DNA from: Mycobacterium sp.
GTDB lineage: Bacteria; Actinomycetota; Actinomycetes; Mycobacteriales; Mycobacteriaceae
Length of the DNA: 64,000 nucleotides
Assembly (NCBI RefSeq): GCF_029961025.1
Contig: NZ_JASBVP010000012.1
Coordinates: 1-64,000 of the forward strand
Reading direction: 5' to 3'
Under the pieces are notes generated by a model. It was not told the DNA's origin, ran no database searches, and worked only from the letters and a program-made list of their open reading frames with translations. The stretch's first letter is position 1, and every line of letters begins with the position of its first letter. Positions 17,416 through 25,394 of this stretch are shown here, in pieces. The position numbers and the translations under genes were made by a program.

Positions 17416-17859
17416 ATGCCAATCAGCGAATCGCGCGAAGTCGTCATCGAAGCCAGCCCGGAGGAGGTCCTGGACGTCATCGCCGATCTCGAGTCGCTGC
17501 CCGAGTGGTCCCCGGCGCACCGGAGCTCTGAGGTGGTAGAGACCGGAGCCGACGGGCGGCCGACCGTGGCGAGGATGAAGGTCAAGATCGCCGGCATCAC
17601 CGACGAGCAGGTAGTGGCCTACACCTGGGGCGACAACACCGTGAGCTGGACGCTGGTCAGCGCCACCCGGCAGCGTTCCCAGGACGCCGCCTACACCTTG
17701 ACGCCCGAGGGCCAGACCACTCGGGTGAAGTTCGACATCACCGTCGACCCGTTGGTGCCGCTGCCCGGCTTCCTGCTCAAACGCGCCGTCAACGCGGTGC
17801 TGGACACCGCGACCGCGGGACTGCGCAACCGGGTGCTGAGCATGAAGTACGACCGCTAA
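17416..17859 (+). CDS. START-like (SRPBCC / polyketide-cyclase family) protein, Rv0854-like
   Basis: 147 residues from the ATG at 17416 ([20 protein letters not shown]). The fold is the SRPBCC helix-grip with the usual N-terminal beta strand, [20 protein letters not shown], a central sheet ([19 protein letters not shown]) and a C-terminal long helix ([19 protein letters not shown]). Members bind hydrophobic ligands; the mycobacterial paralogues (Rv0854, Rv0856, Rv0857) have no established substrate. Only one of the three M. tuberculosis paralogues is present here. The ATG was chosen because upstream sequence overlaps the divergent kdc. Confidence 0.85.
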   Translation: MPISESREVVIEASPEEVLDVIADLESLPEWSPAHRSSEVVETGADGRPTVARMKVKIAGITDEQVVAYTWGDNTVSWTLVSATRQRSQDAAYTLTPEGQTTRVKFDITVDPLVPLPGFLLKRAVNAVLDTATAGLRNRVLSMKYDR

Positions 17860-17928
17860 CGTAGTCGGTGACGCAGCGTTGGCGCCCGGCCCCGGCCGGC
17901 CCGGGGGACGAAGGCACCCGAGCGACGC

Positions 17929-19404
17929 TCACGAAGGCGGAGCCGGGCGGCAATCCGCGACGGGGGCCCGCCGAAACGGTTGACCCAGATCCGTGGCCGG
18001 AATCAACGGCAGGGTTAGCCGGAATTGCGCCCCGGCGCCCCGCGGAAGGCACTCCAGTGCGCCGTGGTGCGCTTGAGCCAATGCCCGGGCGATCGGCAGG
18101 CCGAGACCGGCGCCGCCGGAGTCGCGGCCCCGGGAGCCGTCGAGGCGGACCAGCCGGTCGAACACCCGCTCGCGGTCGCCGGGCGGAATACCGGGGCCGG
18201 TGTCGGTGATCACCACTTCGGCGTTGTGCCCGCGAACCGCGGTGCACACCGTGATCTCGCCGCCGGGCGGGGTGTATCGGCGGGCGTTGTCCAGCAGGTT
18301 GGACAGGATCTGGGAGATTCGGCTGGGGTCGGCGCGGATGGGCAACGGGTTGCCGTCCCCGATCAGCCGCACGGTCAGGGCGGGGGCGAGCACGGCGGCC
18401 CGGTCCACTTCGACCGCGACGATGTCCAACAGGTCGATATCCTCGTTGGGCTGCACCACGCCCGCATCGATACTGGCGATGTCGAGCATGTCGGACACCA
18501 GCCTGGTAGCCCGGCGCGCCTCACGGTCCAGCAGCGCCGCGTATCGGCGTCGCCGGACGGTCGTCGCGTCGTCGGCGTCACCGGTTGCTTCGGTGGTGGC
18601 GGTCAGTTGCTGCACCACCGCCTGGATGCCGGCCACCGGGCTGCGCAGCTCATGCGCCGCGTCGGAGAGGAACTGGCGGGTTTTCGCCTCGGCTCGCTGC
18701 GCGCTCTCGGCGGCCTGCCGGGCGTGGATCTCGGCGTCCTCCAGGGCGTCGAGCATGTTGTCGAAAGCGGCGGCGGCCTGACCGAGTTCCGTCGTCGGAC
18801 GGTCCGGGCGGAGGCGGCGCCCCCGGTCACCGTAGGTGATCCGCTCCGCTATCGAGGTAATCCGTTGCAGCGGTGCCAGCGCACGCCCGACGGCGAGCCT
18901 GACCAACAGCGTGACCACCATCAGCGCGGCGGCGCCGCCGATGAGCAGATCCCGGCGCAGTTCGGCTCGGCGGGCATGGATCCCGCTGGTGGTTGCCACC
19001 ATGGTGAGTGTCGAACCGTCCCGCAGCACGCGGGTCACCGTTTTGCTGTTCCGCTCGCCGCGGGACGGTGGCGGCGGGGGTCCCACCCGCGGCACCGGCG
19101 GTGATGAAGCGGGCACCAGCGTTCGGTCTCCGTAGCGGGTGCCGTCGCGGCCGATGACCTGGACACGGATTTGGTGGCCTTGCAACTGGGTGACGAGTTC
19201 GGACGGTCCGACCCCGGCCTTCACCAGGTTGGCCGCGCGGACGATGTTATCGCCCAGCCGGGCTTCCAGGTCACGGTTGAGCTGAACGCCAACCACCTGA
19301 TCGATCGCCATACCGAGCGCGACCAGCAAGATCGCGATCACACCGACCGTCGCGACCGTCACCCGCCGCCGCAGCGACGGGGTGGGTGTGGTCGCAGCGG
19401 TCAT
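17929..19404 (-). CDS. Sensor histidine kinase of a two-component system
   Basis: 491 residues: TM1 near 17-38 (TVATVGVIAILLVALGMAI), an extracytoplasmic sensor of about 110 residues with a PPPPP stretch, TM2 near 150-172 (LIGGAAALMVVTLLVRLAVG), HAMP, then HisKA with the phosphoacceptor in SDAAHELRSPVAGIQ and HATPase motifs (LSNLLDNARRYTPPGGE, ITDTGPGIPPGD, GGAGLGLPIA). This is the OmpR-partner class. Its ATG overlaps the response regulator's TGA by 4 bases. It is not one of the M. tuberculosis systems I can match with confidence; Rv0855-Rv0857 occupy this place there. Confidence 0.9.
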   Translation of the reverse strand: MTAATTPTPSLRRRVTVATVGVIAILLVALGMAIDQVVGVQLNRDLEARLGDNIVRAANLVKAGVGPSELVTQLQGHQIRVQVIGRDGTRYGDRTLVPASSPPVPRVGPPPPPSRGERNSKTVTRVLRDGSTLTMVATTSGIHARRAELRRDLLIGGAAALMVVTLLVRLAVGRALAPLQRITSIAERITYGDRGRRLRPDRPTTELGQAAAAFDNMLDALEDAEIHARQAAESAQRAEAKTRQFLSDAAHELRSPVAGIQAVVQQLTATTEATGDADDATTVRRRRYAALLDREARRATRLVSDMLDIASIDAGVVQPNEDIDLLDIVAVEVDRAAVLAPALTVRLIGDGNPLPIRADPSRISQILSNLLDNARRYTPPGGEITVCTAVRGHNAEVVITDTGPGIPPGDRERVFDRLVRLDGSRGRDSGGAGLGLPIARALAQAHHGALECLPRGAGAQFRLTLPLIPATDLGQPFRRAPVADCRPAPPS

Positions 19405-20108
19405 CGCTGACCCGCCGATAGCTGATAGCCCAGTCCCCGCACCGTGTGCAGCATCCGTGACCCGTGGGCCTCCAGCTTGCGCCGCAGCGCGCTGATATAG
19501 ACCTCGACGAGGTTGGCGTCGTAGGCGTCGTATCCCCAGACCGCGGCCAGGATCTGCTCCTTGCTCACCGTCCGCCCGCGCTGTTCGACCAGGTAACTGA
19601 GCAGCTTGAACTCGGTTCCGGTGAGATCCAAGACCGCGCCGGCGCGGCTCACCACGCCGGCCTCCACGTCCACGACCAGGTCACCGACCTGCATGGCCGA
19701 CGGCACCCGTCCCCGCCGCCGCAGCACGGCGCCCACTCGGGAGATCAACTCGGCCACGTCGAACGGTTTGATCACATAGTCGTCCGCGCCGGCGTCTAAC
19801 CCACGCACCCGATCGGGCAGCGCGTCTTTGGCGGTGAGCAAGACGATGCCCGCGTCACCGTAGCCGCGCACCACGTCGATGAGCGCGAAACCGTCACGGC
19901 CGGGCAGCATCACGTCCAGTACCACCAGATCCGGGCGAAACGCGGCCAGCACGTCCTCTAGCCCGCGCCCGTCCGCCCGTCCGCCGCTGACATACCCGGC
20001 ATCGGCAAGCGCCTCGACCACCATCTCGCGGATGGCACCGTAGTCCTCAACCACCAGCACCCTCGGCGGGCGGGTTTCCGGGTTCGGCCGATGCCGGGCG
20101 CCATGCAC
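19401..20108 (-). CDS. OmpR-family response regulator
   Basis: 235 residues from the GTG at 20108. Receiver domain: VLVVEDYGAIREM, phosphoacceptor Asp in LVVLDVMLPGRDGF, conserved Thr/Lys (LLTAKDALPDR, DDYVIKPFDVAEL). The C-terminal winged helix keeps the OmpR pattern (LTGTEFKLLSYLVEQRGRTV, VWGYDAYDANLVEVYISALR, HTVRGLGYQL). An open frame extends to 20453, but that region is antisense to the PE gene and its upstream sequence. It is first in the two-gene operon. Its start faces the PE gene across 163 bases, so it is well placed to autoregulate and to control the PE/PPE/Esx cassette. Confidence 0.9.
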   Translation of the reverse strand: MHGARHRPNPETRPPRVLVVEDYGAIREMVVEALADAGYVSGGRADGRGLEDVLAAFRPDLVVLDVMLPGRDGFALIDVVRGYGDAGIVLLTAKDALPDRVRGLDAGADDYVIKPFDVAELISRVGAVLRRRGRVPSAMQVGDLVVDVEAGVVSRAGAVLDLTGTEFKLLSYLVEQRGRTVSKEQILAAVWGYDAYDANLVEVYISALRRKLEAHGSRMLHTVRGLGYQLSAGQR

Positions 20109-20271
20109 ACCGCTTATTGTGACGCCCCCTTCCTGAAGGGAGGCTGAGCAAAACCTGGCGTCTCGCACCTTTTTCAGCTCCCCTTCAGCTTCGCCGGGAA
20201 ACGTCGGCGTCGAATCCATTACGGCGACCCCGACGCGGGCCGTCACCACGTTCGACAAGGGAGGAAAGCCC

Positions 20272-20571
20272 GTGACATTCCTGACCGTACAGCCCGAAAT
20301 GCTGGCCTCCGCAGCTGGCGACCTGGAGACCATCGGCTCGGCGGTGAGCACCGCCAACGCGGCTGCGGCCTTCCCTACCACTGAGCTGGCGCCCGCCGCC
20401 GCCGACGAGGTCTCGGCGTTGACTGCGGCACAATTCGCCATGCACGCCGGCATCTACCAGGCGGTCAGCGCCCAGGCCGCGGCGATTCATCAGCAGTTCG
20501 TTACCGTCTTGGCGGCCAGTTCCCGGTCGTATGCCGCCACCGAGGCCGCCAACGCGATCGTGGCCGCCTGA
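20272..20571 (+). CDS. PE family protein (short, PE domain only)
   Basis: 99 residues comprising one PE domain: [20 protein letters not shown], the helix-turn-helix hairpin with [20 protein letters not shown] and the C-terminal type VII secretion motif YxxxE in [11 protein letters not shown]. The GTG start has GGGAGGA 8 bases upstream. It should dimerise with the PPE protein encoded 14 bases downstream and be exported as a heterodimer, most likely by ESX-5 given the partner type and Esx genes that follow. Confidence 0.93.
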   Translation: MTFLTVQPEMLASAAGDLETIGSAVSTANAAAAFPTTELAPAAADEVSALTAAQFAMHAGIYQAVSAQAAAIHQQFVTVLAASSRSYAATEAANAIVAA

Positions 20572-20585
20572 GACCAAGAGGTGAC

Positions 20586-21911
20586 GTGGCGATGGATTTC
20601 GGTATGCTCCCGCCGGAGATCAATTCCGCCCGAATGTATGCCGGCGCCGGTTCCGGGCCGCTTTTGACCGCCGCGGCCGCCTGGGAGGGGCTGGCCGCCG
20701 AATTGCACTCCGCTGCCGCGTCCTATAGCGCGGTGATCGCGGGGCTGACCGCGGAGTCGTGGCTGGGCCCGGCCTCGGTGTCGATGGCTGCCGCGGCAGC
20801 GCCGTACGTGGGGTGGATGAGCACCACCGCCGCCCAGGCCGAGCAGACCGCCGCACAAGCACGCGCGGCGGCGGCCGCCTATGAGGCGGCGTTTGCGATG
20901 ACGGTACCGCCGGCGGTGGTCGCGGCCAATCGCAGTGTGTTGGCATCGTTGATCGCAACGAATTTCCTCGGGCAAAACACCGCGGCGATCGCGGCCACCG
21001 AAGCCCAGTACGCCCAGATGTGGGCGCAGGACGCGGCGGCCATGTATGGCTACGCTGCCGCGTCGGCAACCGCCTCGACGTTGGCTCCCTTTACGCCCCC
21101 GCACCAGGCCGCCAATCCGGCCGCGCTGAGCACCCAGGATGCGGCGGTCGCCCAGGCTACCGGCGCCTCGGCCGCGAACACGCCGCTGACGGTGTCCCAG
21201 GCGATGACGGCCTCCCAGGCGATGACGGCCTCCCAGGCGATGACCGCGGTACCGCAGACATTGCAGGGACTCTCCTCACCCCTCTCGGCAACGTCATCCA
21301 TGTCGGCGACGTCGATGCCGCCCGGGTCGTCCTCGTCTTCCGCGCCGTCGTTGACGTCGTCGATGACCGATCTGAAGTCCGCTATGTTCCCGGTGTCGGA
21401 GCTGTCGATGATGCCGATGCGGGGCATGTCGATGGCCAACATGTTCAAGTCGATGCTGTCGACCGCCGGGGCCGCCAAGGGGATTCCGGCGATGGGATCG
21501 GCCATGGCGGGCGGGATAGGGCCGGGGGTCGGCGCGTTCGGGTCGGTCAGCGCGGCCGGCCCGGGTATCGGCGGCAGCGGTGCGGTGGTGGCCGCGGGAC
21601 TGGGCCGGGCGACGTCGGTCGGTGCCCTCTCGGTACCGCAGGCATGGGGGGCGGCGGGCCGCGCGGTCAACCCCCTGACCGCCGAATTACCGTCCACCGG
21701 TCTCGGTCTCGCCCCATGGCTGGAGGCTGCCGCAGCGCCCGCAAGCCCGATCCGGAACCTGGGCGGGCAGGGAATGCTGGGCAGCCTGAACCAGCTGCCC
21801 GAGCAACTCCACCGGGTGTTGGCGAGTCTGGCCGGGCCGGGTATCGGCGGTATGGCTCCCCGATACGGGTTTCGTCCCGAAGTGATCGCCCGCCCGCCGG
21901 CCGCCGGATAA
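20586..21911 (+). CDS. PPE family protein, SVP subfamily
   Basis: 441 residues (a second start, ATG 20592, is two codons in). The N-terminal 180 residues form the PPE domain: [20 protein letters not shown] and the helical-tip WLG in [15 protein letters not shown] Ser/Met/Ala-rich middle follows with three SQAMTA hexapeptides (about 204-221) and then Gly-rich segments. [13 protein letters not shown] near 340 is the SVP signature (Gxx-SVPxxW) of ESX-5-secreted PPE proteins. The C-terminus ends in [17 protein letters not shown]. It is probably co-transcribed with the PE gene and the two Esx genes. Confidence 0.93.
   Translation: MAMDFGMLPPEINSARMYAGAGSGPLLTAAAAWEGLAAELHSAAASYSAVIAGLTAESWLGPASVSMAAAAAPYVGWMSTTAAQAEQTAAQARAAAAAYEAAFAMTVPPAVVAANRSVLASLIATNFLGQNTAAIAATEAQYAQMWAQDAAAMYGYAAASATASTLAPFTPPHQAANPAALSTQDAAVAQATGASAANTPLTVSQAMTASQAMTASQAMTAVPQTLQGLSSPLSATSSMSATSMPPGSSSSSAPSLTSSMTDLKSAMFPVSELSMMPMRGMSMANMFKSMLSTAGAAKGIPAMGSAMAGGIGPGVGAFGSVSAAGPGIGGSGAVVAAGLGRATSVGALSVPQAWGAAGRAVNPLTAELPSTGLGLAPWLEAAAAPASPIRNLGGQGMLGSLNQLPEQLHRVLASLAGPGIGGMAPRYGFRPEVIARPPAAG
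21195..21248 (+). repeat. Three 18-bp tandem repeats inside the PPE gene
   Basis: The unit TCCCAGGCGATGACGGCC is repeated at 21195-21212, 21213-21230 and 21231-21248 (the last copy has one change). It keeps frame and encodes SQAMTA three times, an array that could vary in copy number by slippage. Confidence 0.9.
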
Positions 21912-22043
21912 CGAAAGGGAGGGATAACGAAAAGGAACTCCGTTCAGATCGTTGCACTTTGACCGGTTGGGCGCGGGGCGCCCGCCGATCACCGGGCGCC
22001 GACCGCGCCAGTTACCATCCAGAACTTCGGAAGGAGACACGCT

Positions 22044-22340
22044 ATGACGACGCGTTTTATGACCGACCCGAATCAGATGCGGGCGATGGCGGGCCGTTTT
22101 GATGTGCACGCCCAAACGGTGGAGGATGAGGCCCGCAAGATGTGGGCGTCGAGTCAAAACATCGCCGGGGCGGGCTGGAGCGGGCCCGCGCAGGCCACCT
22201 CCTATGACACCATGGCCCAGATGCATCAGGCGTTTCGCAACATCGTGACCATGCTGCACGGGGTGCGTGACGGGCTGATCCGCGACGCCAACAACTACGA
22301 GGCCCAAGAGCAGGCCTCCCAGCACCTGCTGAGCAGCTAG
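22044..22340 (+). CDS. EsxM-type WXG100 protein (CFP-10-like partner)
   Basis: 98 residues of the QILSS/EsxM subfamily: [23 protein letters not shown] turn in [10 protein letters not shown]-terminal YxxxE export signal in [10 protein letters not shown] and a final LLSS. It has a strong ribosome site GAAGGAGA just upstream. It forms a 1:1 four-helix complex with the EsxN-like product of the next gene and is exported by a type VII system, by family knowledge ESX-5. The gap to the next start is 50 bases. Confidence 0.94.
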   Translation: MTTRFMTDPNQMRAMAGRFDVHAQTVEDEARKMWASSQNIAGAGWSGPAQATSYDTMAQMHQAFRNIVTMLHGVRDGLIRDANNYEAQEQASQHLLSS

Positions 22341-22390
22341 CGCCGAAAGCACTGGCTGCGTAGGCTTTCTCACGTTAGGAGACCTTCAAG

Positions 22391-22675
22391 ATGACGATCA
22401 ATTACCAGTTCGCCGATGTGGACGCCCACGGGGCCACGATTCGCGCCCAGGCGATGGCGCTGGAGGCCGAGCATCAGGCCATCGTGCGCGATGTGCTTGC
22501 CGCCGGGGACTTTTGGGGTGGGGCGGGTTCGACGGCCTGCCAGCAGTTCATCACCGAGTTGGGCCGCAACTTCCAGGTGATCTACGAGCAGGCCAACGCC
22601 CACGGCGCCAAGGTGCAAACCGCCGGCTCCAACATGTTCGACACCGACTCCGCCGTGGGCTCCAGCTGGGCCTGA
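22391..22675 (+). CDS. EsxN-type WXG100 protein (ESAT-6-like, Mtb9.9 family)
   Basis: 94 residues matching the EsxI/L/N/O/V subfamily: TINYQFADVDAHGATIRAQA, WXG turn in GDFWGGAGS and C-terminal NMFDTDSAVGSSWA. Preceded by GTTAGGAG. Subfamily members are strong T-cell antigens in M. tuberculosis. It closes the PE-PPE-esxM-esxN order seen in ESX-5 loci and their duplicated cassettes. It converges on dapC with an 18-base gap. Confidence 0.94.
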   Translation: MTINYQFADVDAHGATIRAQAMALEAEHQAIVRDVLAAGDFWGGAGSTACQQFITELGRNFQVIYEQANAHGAKVQTAGSNMFDTDSAVGSSWA

Positions 22676-22693
22676 CCGCAGGCCCGACAGGCG

Positions 22694-23893
22694 TCAGGTA
22701 GCGGCAGTCGTCAGGCCGTCGCGCAGCAGGCCAAGTCGTCTGATGGCCTCATCGAGGGTATCGTCACGCTTACAGAAGGTGAAGCGCACCAGGTGATTCC
22801 ACACATCGGCATGTCGGTTCGCGGGATCGCAAAACGCCGCCATCGGGATCGCCGCCACGCCAACCTTTTCCGGCAGCATCGCGCAGAACGCCGTGCTGTC
22901 GTGGTAGCCCAGCGGCCTGGGGTCGGCGCATAGGAAATAGGTGCCGAAGCTGTCATGCACACCGAAGCCGATGTCGGCGAGCGCGGCCGCCAACCGATCG
23001 CGCCGGGCCTGCAGCAAGGTCCGCAGCGCAGCCACCCAGGCATCTTCGGTGTTTAGCGCCAACGCCACCGCGGGCTGGAACGGAGCGCCGCCGACGTAGC
23101 TCAGATACTGTTTGGCCGCGCGCACTGCGGCGATGAGTTGCGGTGGTCCGCAGGCCCATCCGATCTTCCAGCCGGTGCAGTTGAACATCTTGGACGCACT
23201 GGAGATGGTGATGGTGCGTTCGGCCATGCCCGGATAGGTGGCCAGCGGAATGTGGCGGTGCCCCGCCGGGGACGGGTACACCAGCTGCTCGTACACCTCA
23301 TCGGTGATGACCACCAGATCCCCCGCCGTTGCGACCTCGGCGATAACCGCCAGCTCCGCCGGGCCGAGCACCGTGCCGGTCGGGTTGTGCGGCGAGTTGA
23401 CGATCAACGCCCTGGTTCGGGGTGTCACCGAACGCCGCAGTGCATCGGTGTCCAGGGCGAAACCCCGCCCGTCGGGCACCAGCGGCACCGCTATCCGCTG
23501 AGCCCCCGCCAGCACCACCACCGGTGAGTAGGAGTCGTAGAACGGCTCGATCAGCAGCACCTCCGAACCCGGCTCGACCACGCCGAGCACCGCCGCCGCG
23601 ATGGCTTCGGTGGCCCCGACGGTCACCAGCACCTCGGTGTCCGGGTCGTACTCGACGCCGAAATGCCGTTTGCGGTGGGCGGCGATGGCCTGTCGGAGCG
23701 CCGGGATGCCGATGCCGGGCGGATACTGGTTGACGCCCGCGGCGATGGCGTCTTGGGCGGCTTTCAGCATCGCCGCCGGTCCATCCTCGTCGGGAAAGCC
23801 CTGTCCGAGGTTCACCGCGCCGAGACGCTCCGCCAGCGCCGACATTTCGGCGAACACCGTGGTCGCGTACGGCTGCAATCGCGACACCGTCAT
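22694..23893 (-). CDS. dapC: N-succinyldiaminopimelate aminotransferase, PLP-dependent
   Basis: 399 residues from the ATG at 23893 (MTVSRLQPYATTVFAEMSAL), the start that matches Rv0858c; an upstream frame to 24073 crosses the divergent fadA promoter. Fold-type I aminotransferase: NLGQGFPDEDGP, ALIVNSPHNPTGTVL (PLP Asn), ITDEVYEQLVY and the Schiff-base Lys in ISSASKMFNCTGWKIG. It is assigned to the succinylase branch of lysine/meso-diaminopimelate synthesis. Divergent from fadA across 173 bases. Confidence 0.92.
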   Translation of the reverse strand: MTVSRLQPYATTVFAEMSALAERLGAVNLGQGFPDEDGPAAMLKAAQDAIAAGVNQYPPGIGIPALRQAIAAHRKRHFGVEYDPDTEVLVTVGATEAIAAAVLGVVEPGSEVLLIEPFYDSYSPVVVLAGAQRIAVPLVPDGRGFALDTDALRRSVTPRTRALIVNSPHNPTGTVLGPAELAVIAEVATAGDLVVITDEVYEQLVYPSPAGHRHIPLATYPGMAERTITISSASKMFNCTGWKIGWACGPPQLIAAVRAAKQYLSYVGGAPFQPAVALALNTEDAWVAALRTLLQARRDRLAAALADIGFGVHDSFGTYFLCADPRPLGYHDSTAFCAMLPEKVGVAAIPMAAFCDPANRHADVWNHLVRFTFCKRDDTLDEAIRRLGLLRDGLTTAAT

Positions 23894-24066
23894 AGTCGTC
23901 GAGCGTAGGGCGTTTCGGTTCGTGACCATGCTCGCAGGACGCACAGCACCCGGGGTGACCAGGGTAGCCCAGCTCGGGCGGCCACCGAGCTCCCAACCAA
24001 CAGGTTGATCGGGCGTGCTGTTAGGGTGGCGGGTACGAAATGCCACACGCCGAAGAGGGGTCAGCC

Positions 24067-25278
24067 ATGTCACCTGAAGCCTTCATCTACGAAGCCATCC
24101 GCACCCCGCGCGGCAAGCAGAAAAACGGGTCGTTGCATGAGGTCAAGCCGCTGAGCCTGGTGGTCGGCCTGATCAACGAGCTGCGCAGACGCTTTCCCGA
24201 TCTCGACGAGAACCTGATCAGCGACGTCATCCTCGGCGTGGTGTCGCCGGTCGGTGACCAGGGTGGTGACATCGCCCGGGCCGCCGTGCTGGCCGCCGGA
24301 TTGCCCGACACCACCGGTGGTGTGCAGCTCAACCGGTTCTGCGCATCGGGTTTGGAGGCCGTGAATATCGCCGCGCAGAAGGTGCGTTCCGGGTGGGACG
24401 ACCTGGTGCTGGCCGGCGGCGTCGAGTCGATGAGCCGGGTGCCGATGGGCTCCGACGGGGGCGCGATGGCGCTGGACCCGGCCACCAACTACGACATCGG
24501 GTTCGTGCCGCAGGGCATCAGCGCCGACCTGATCGCCACCCTCGAGGGTTTCTCCCGCGAGGACGTGGACGCCTATGCGCTGCGCTCTCAGCAACGGGCG
24601 GCTGCGGCGTGGTCGGGCGGCTACTTCGCCAAATCCGTGGTGCCGGTGCGCGACCAAAATGGCCTGGTCATCCTCGACCACGACGAGCATATGCGGCCCG
24701 ACACCACGATGGAGGGCCTGGCCAAGCTGAAGCCCGCCTTCGACACTATCGGCGCGATGGGCGGTTTCGACGATGTCGCGCTGCAAAAGTACCACTGGGT
24801 GGAAAAGATCAACCACGTGCACACCGGCGGTAACAGCTCCGGGATCGTCGACGGCGCGGCGCTGGTGCTGGTCGGTTCCGAGGCCGCCGGCACGTCACAG
24901 GGCTTGACACCGCGTGCGCGTATCGTCGCCACCGCAACCAGCGGCGCCGAGCCGACGATCATGCTGACCGGTCCGCAACCGGCCACCCGCAAGGTGCTCG
25001 ACCGGGCCGGCCTGACGCTGGATGACATCGATCTGATCGAGCTCAACGAGGCGTTCGCCTCGGTGGTGTTGAAGTACCAAAAAGACCTGGGCATCCCCGA
25101 CGAGAAGCTCAACGTCAACGGCGGGGCGATCGCGATGGGCCACCCGCTGGGGGCCACCGGCGCGATGATCCTGGGCACCATGGTCGACGAACTCGAGCGC
25201 CGCAACGCCAGGCGTGCGCTGGTCACGTTGTGCATCGGCGGCGGCATGGGGGTGGCCACCATCATCGAACGGGTCTAG
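24067..25278 (+). CDS. fadA: Acetyl-CoA acyltransferase FadA (thiolase of the FadAB complex)
   Basis: 403 residues from the ATG at 24067. It catalyses the last step of fatty acid beta-oxidation, cleaving 3-ketoacyl-CoA, and forms the trifunctional complex with FadB. All catalytic residues are present: nucleophile Cys92 in [13 protein letters not shown], His in GHPLGATGA, Cys in TLCIGGGMG. The N-terminus [20 protein letters not shown] is nearly that of Rv0859. This intact enzyme contrasts with the Cys-less thiolase at 508-1653. fadB follows after 116 bases. Confidence 0.95.
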   Translation: MSPEAFIYEAIRTPRGKQKNGSLHEVKPLSLVVGLINELRRRFPDLDENLISDVILGVVSPVGDQGGDIARAAVLAAGLPDTTGGVQLNRFCASGLEAVNIAAQKVRSGWDDLVLAGGVESMSRVPMGSDGGAMALDPATNYDIGFVPQGISADLIATLEGFSREDVDAYALRSQQRAAAAWSGGYFAKSVVPVRDQNGLVILDHDEHMRPDTTMEGLAKLKPAFDTIGAMGGFDDVALQKYHWVEKINHVHTGGNSSGIVDGAALVLVGSEAAGTSQGLTPRARIVATATSGAEPTIMLTGPQPATRKVLDRAGLTLDDIDLIELNEAFASVVLKYQKDLGIPDEKLNVNGGAIAMGHPLGATGAMILGTMVDELERRNARRALVTLCIGGGMGVATIIERV

Positions 25279-25326
25279 ACGGGTCTAGGAAGCACCGGCG
25301 AGGTGGCTGCAGAACTCGACATTGCC

Positions 25327-25365
25327 GCCAAAAGTATCGGCCAAAAGTATCCGCCAAAAGTATCG
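25327..25365 (+). repeat. Three tandem 13-bp repeats between fadA and fadB
   Basis: GCCAAAAGTATC plus one G or C is repeated at 25327-25339, 25340-25352 and 25353-25365. It sits 30 bases upstream of the fadB start, in what should be leader RNA of an operon. Confidence 0.9.
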
Positions 25366-25394
25366 AATAGCCGCGAAAGGGAAACTAAAAGCCC

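Noticed and set aside
20109..20453. N-terminal extension of the response regulator
   Set aside because: The extension runs antisense through the PE gene; a GTG at 20108 directly precedes the receiver domain.
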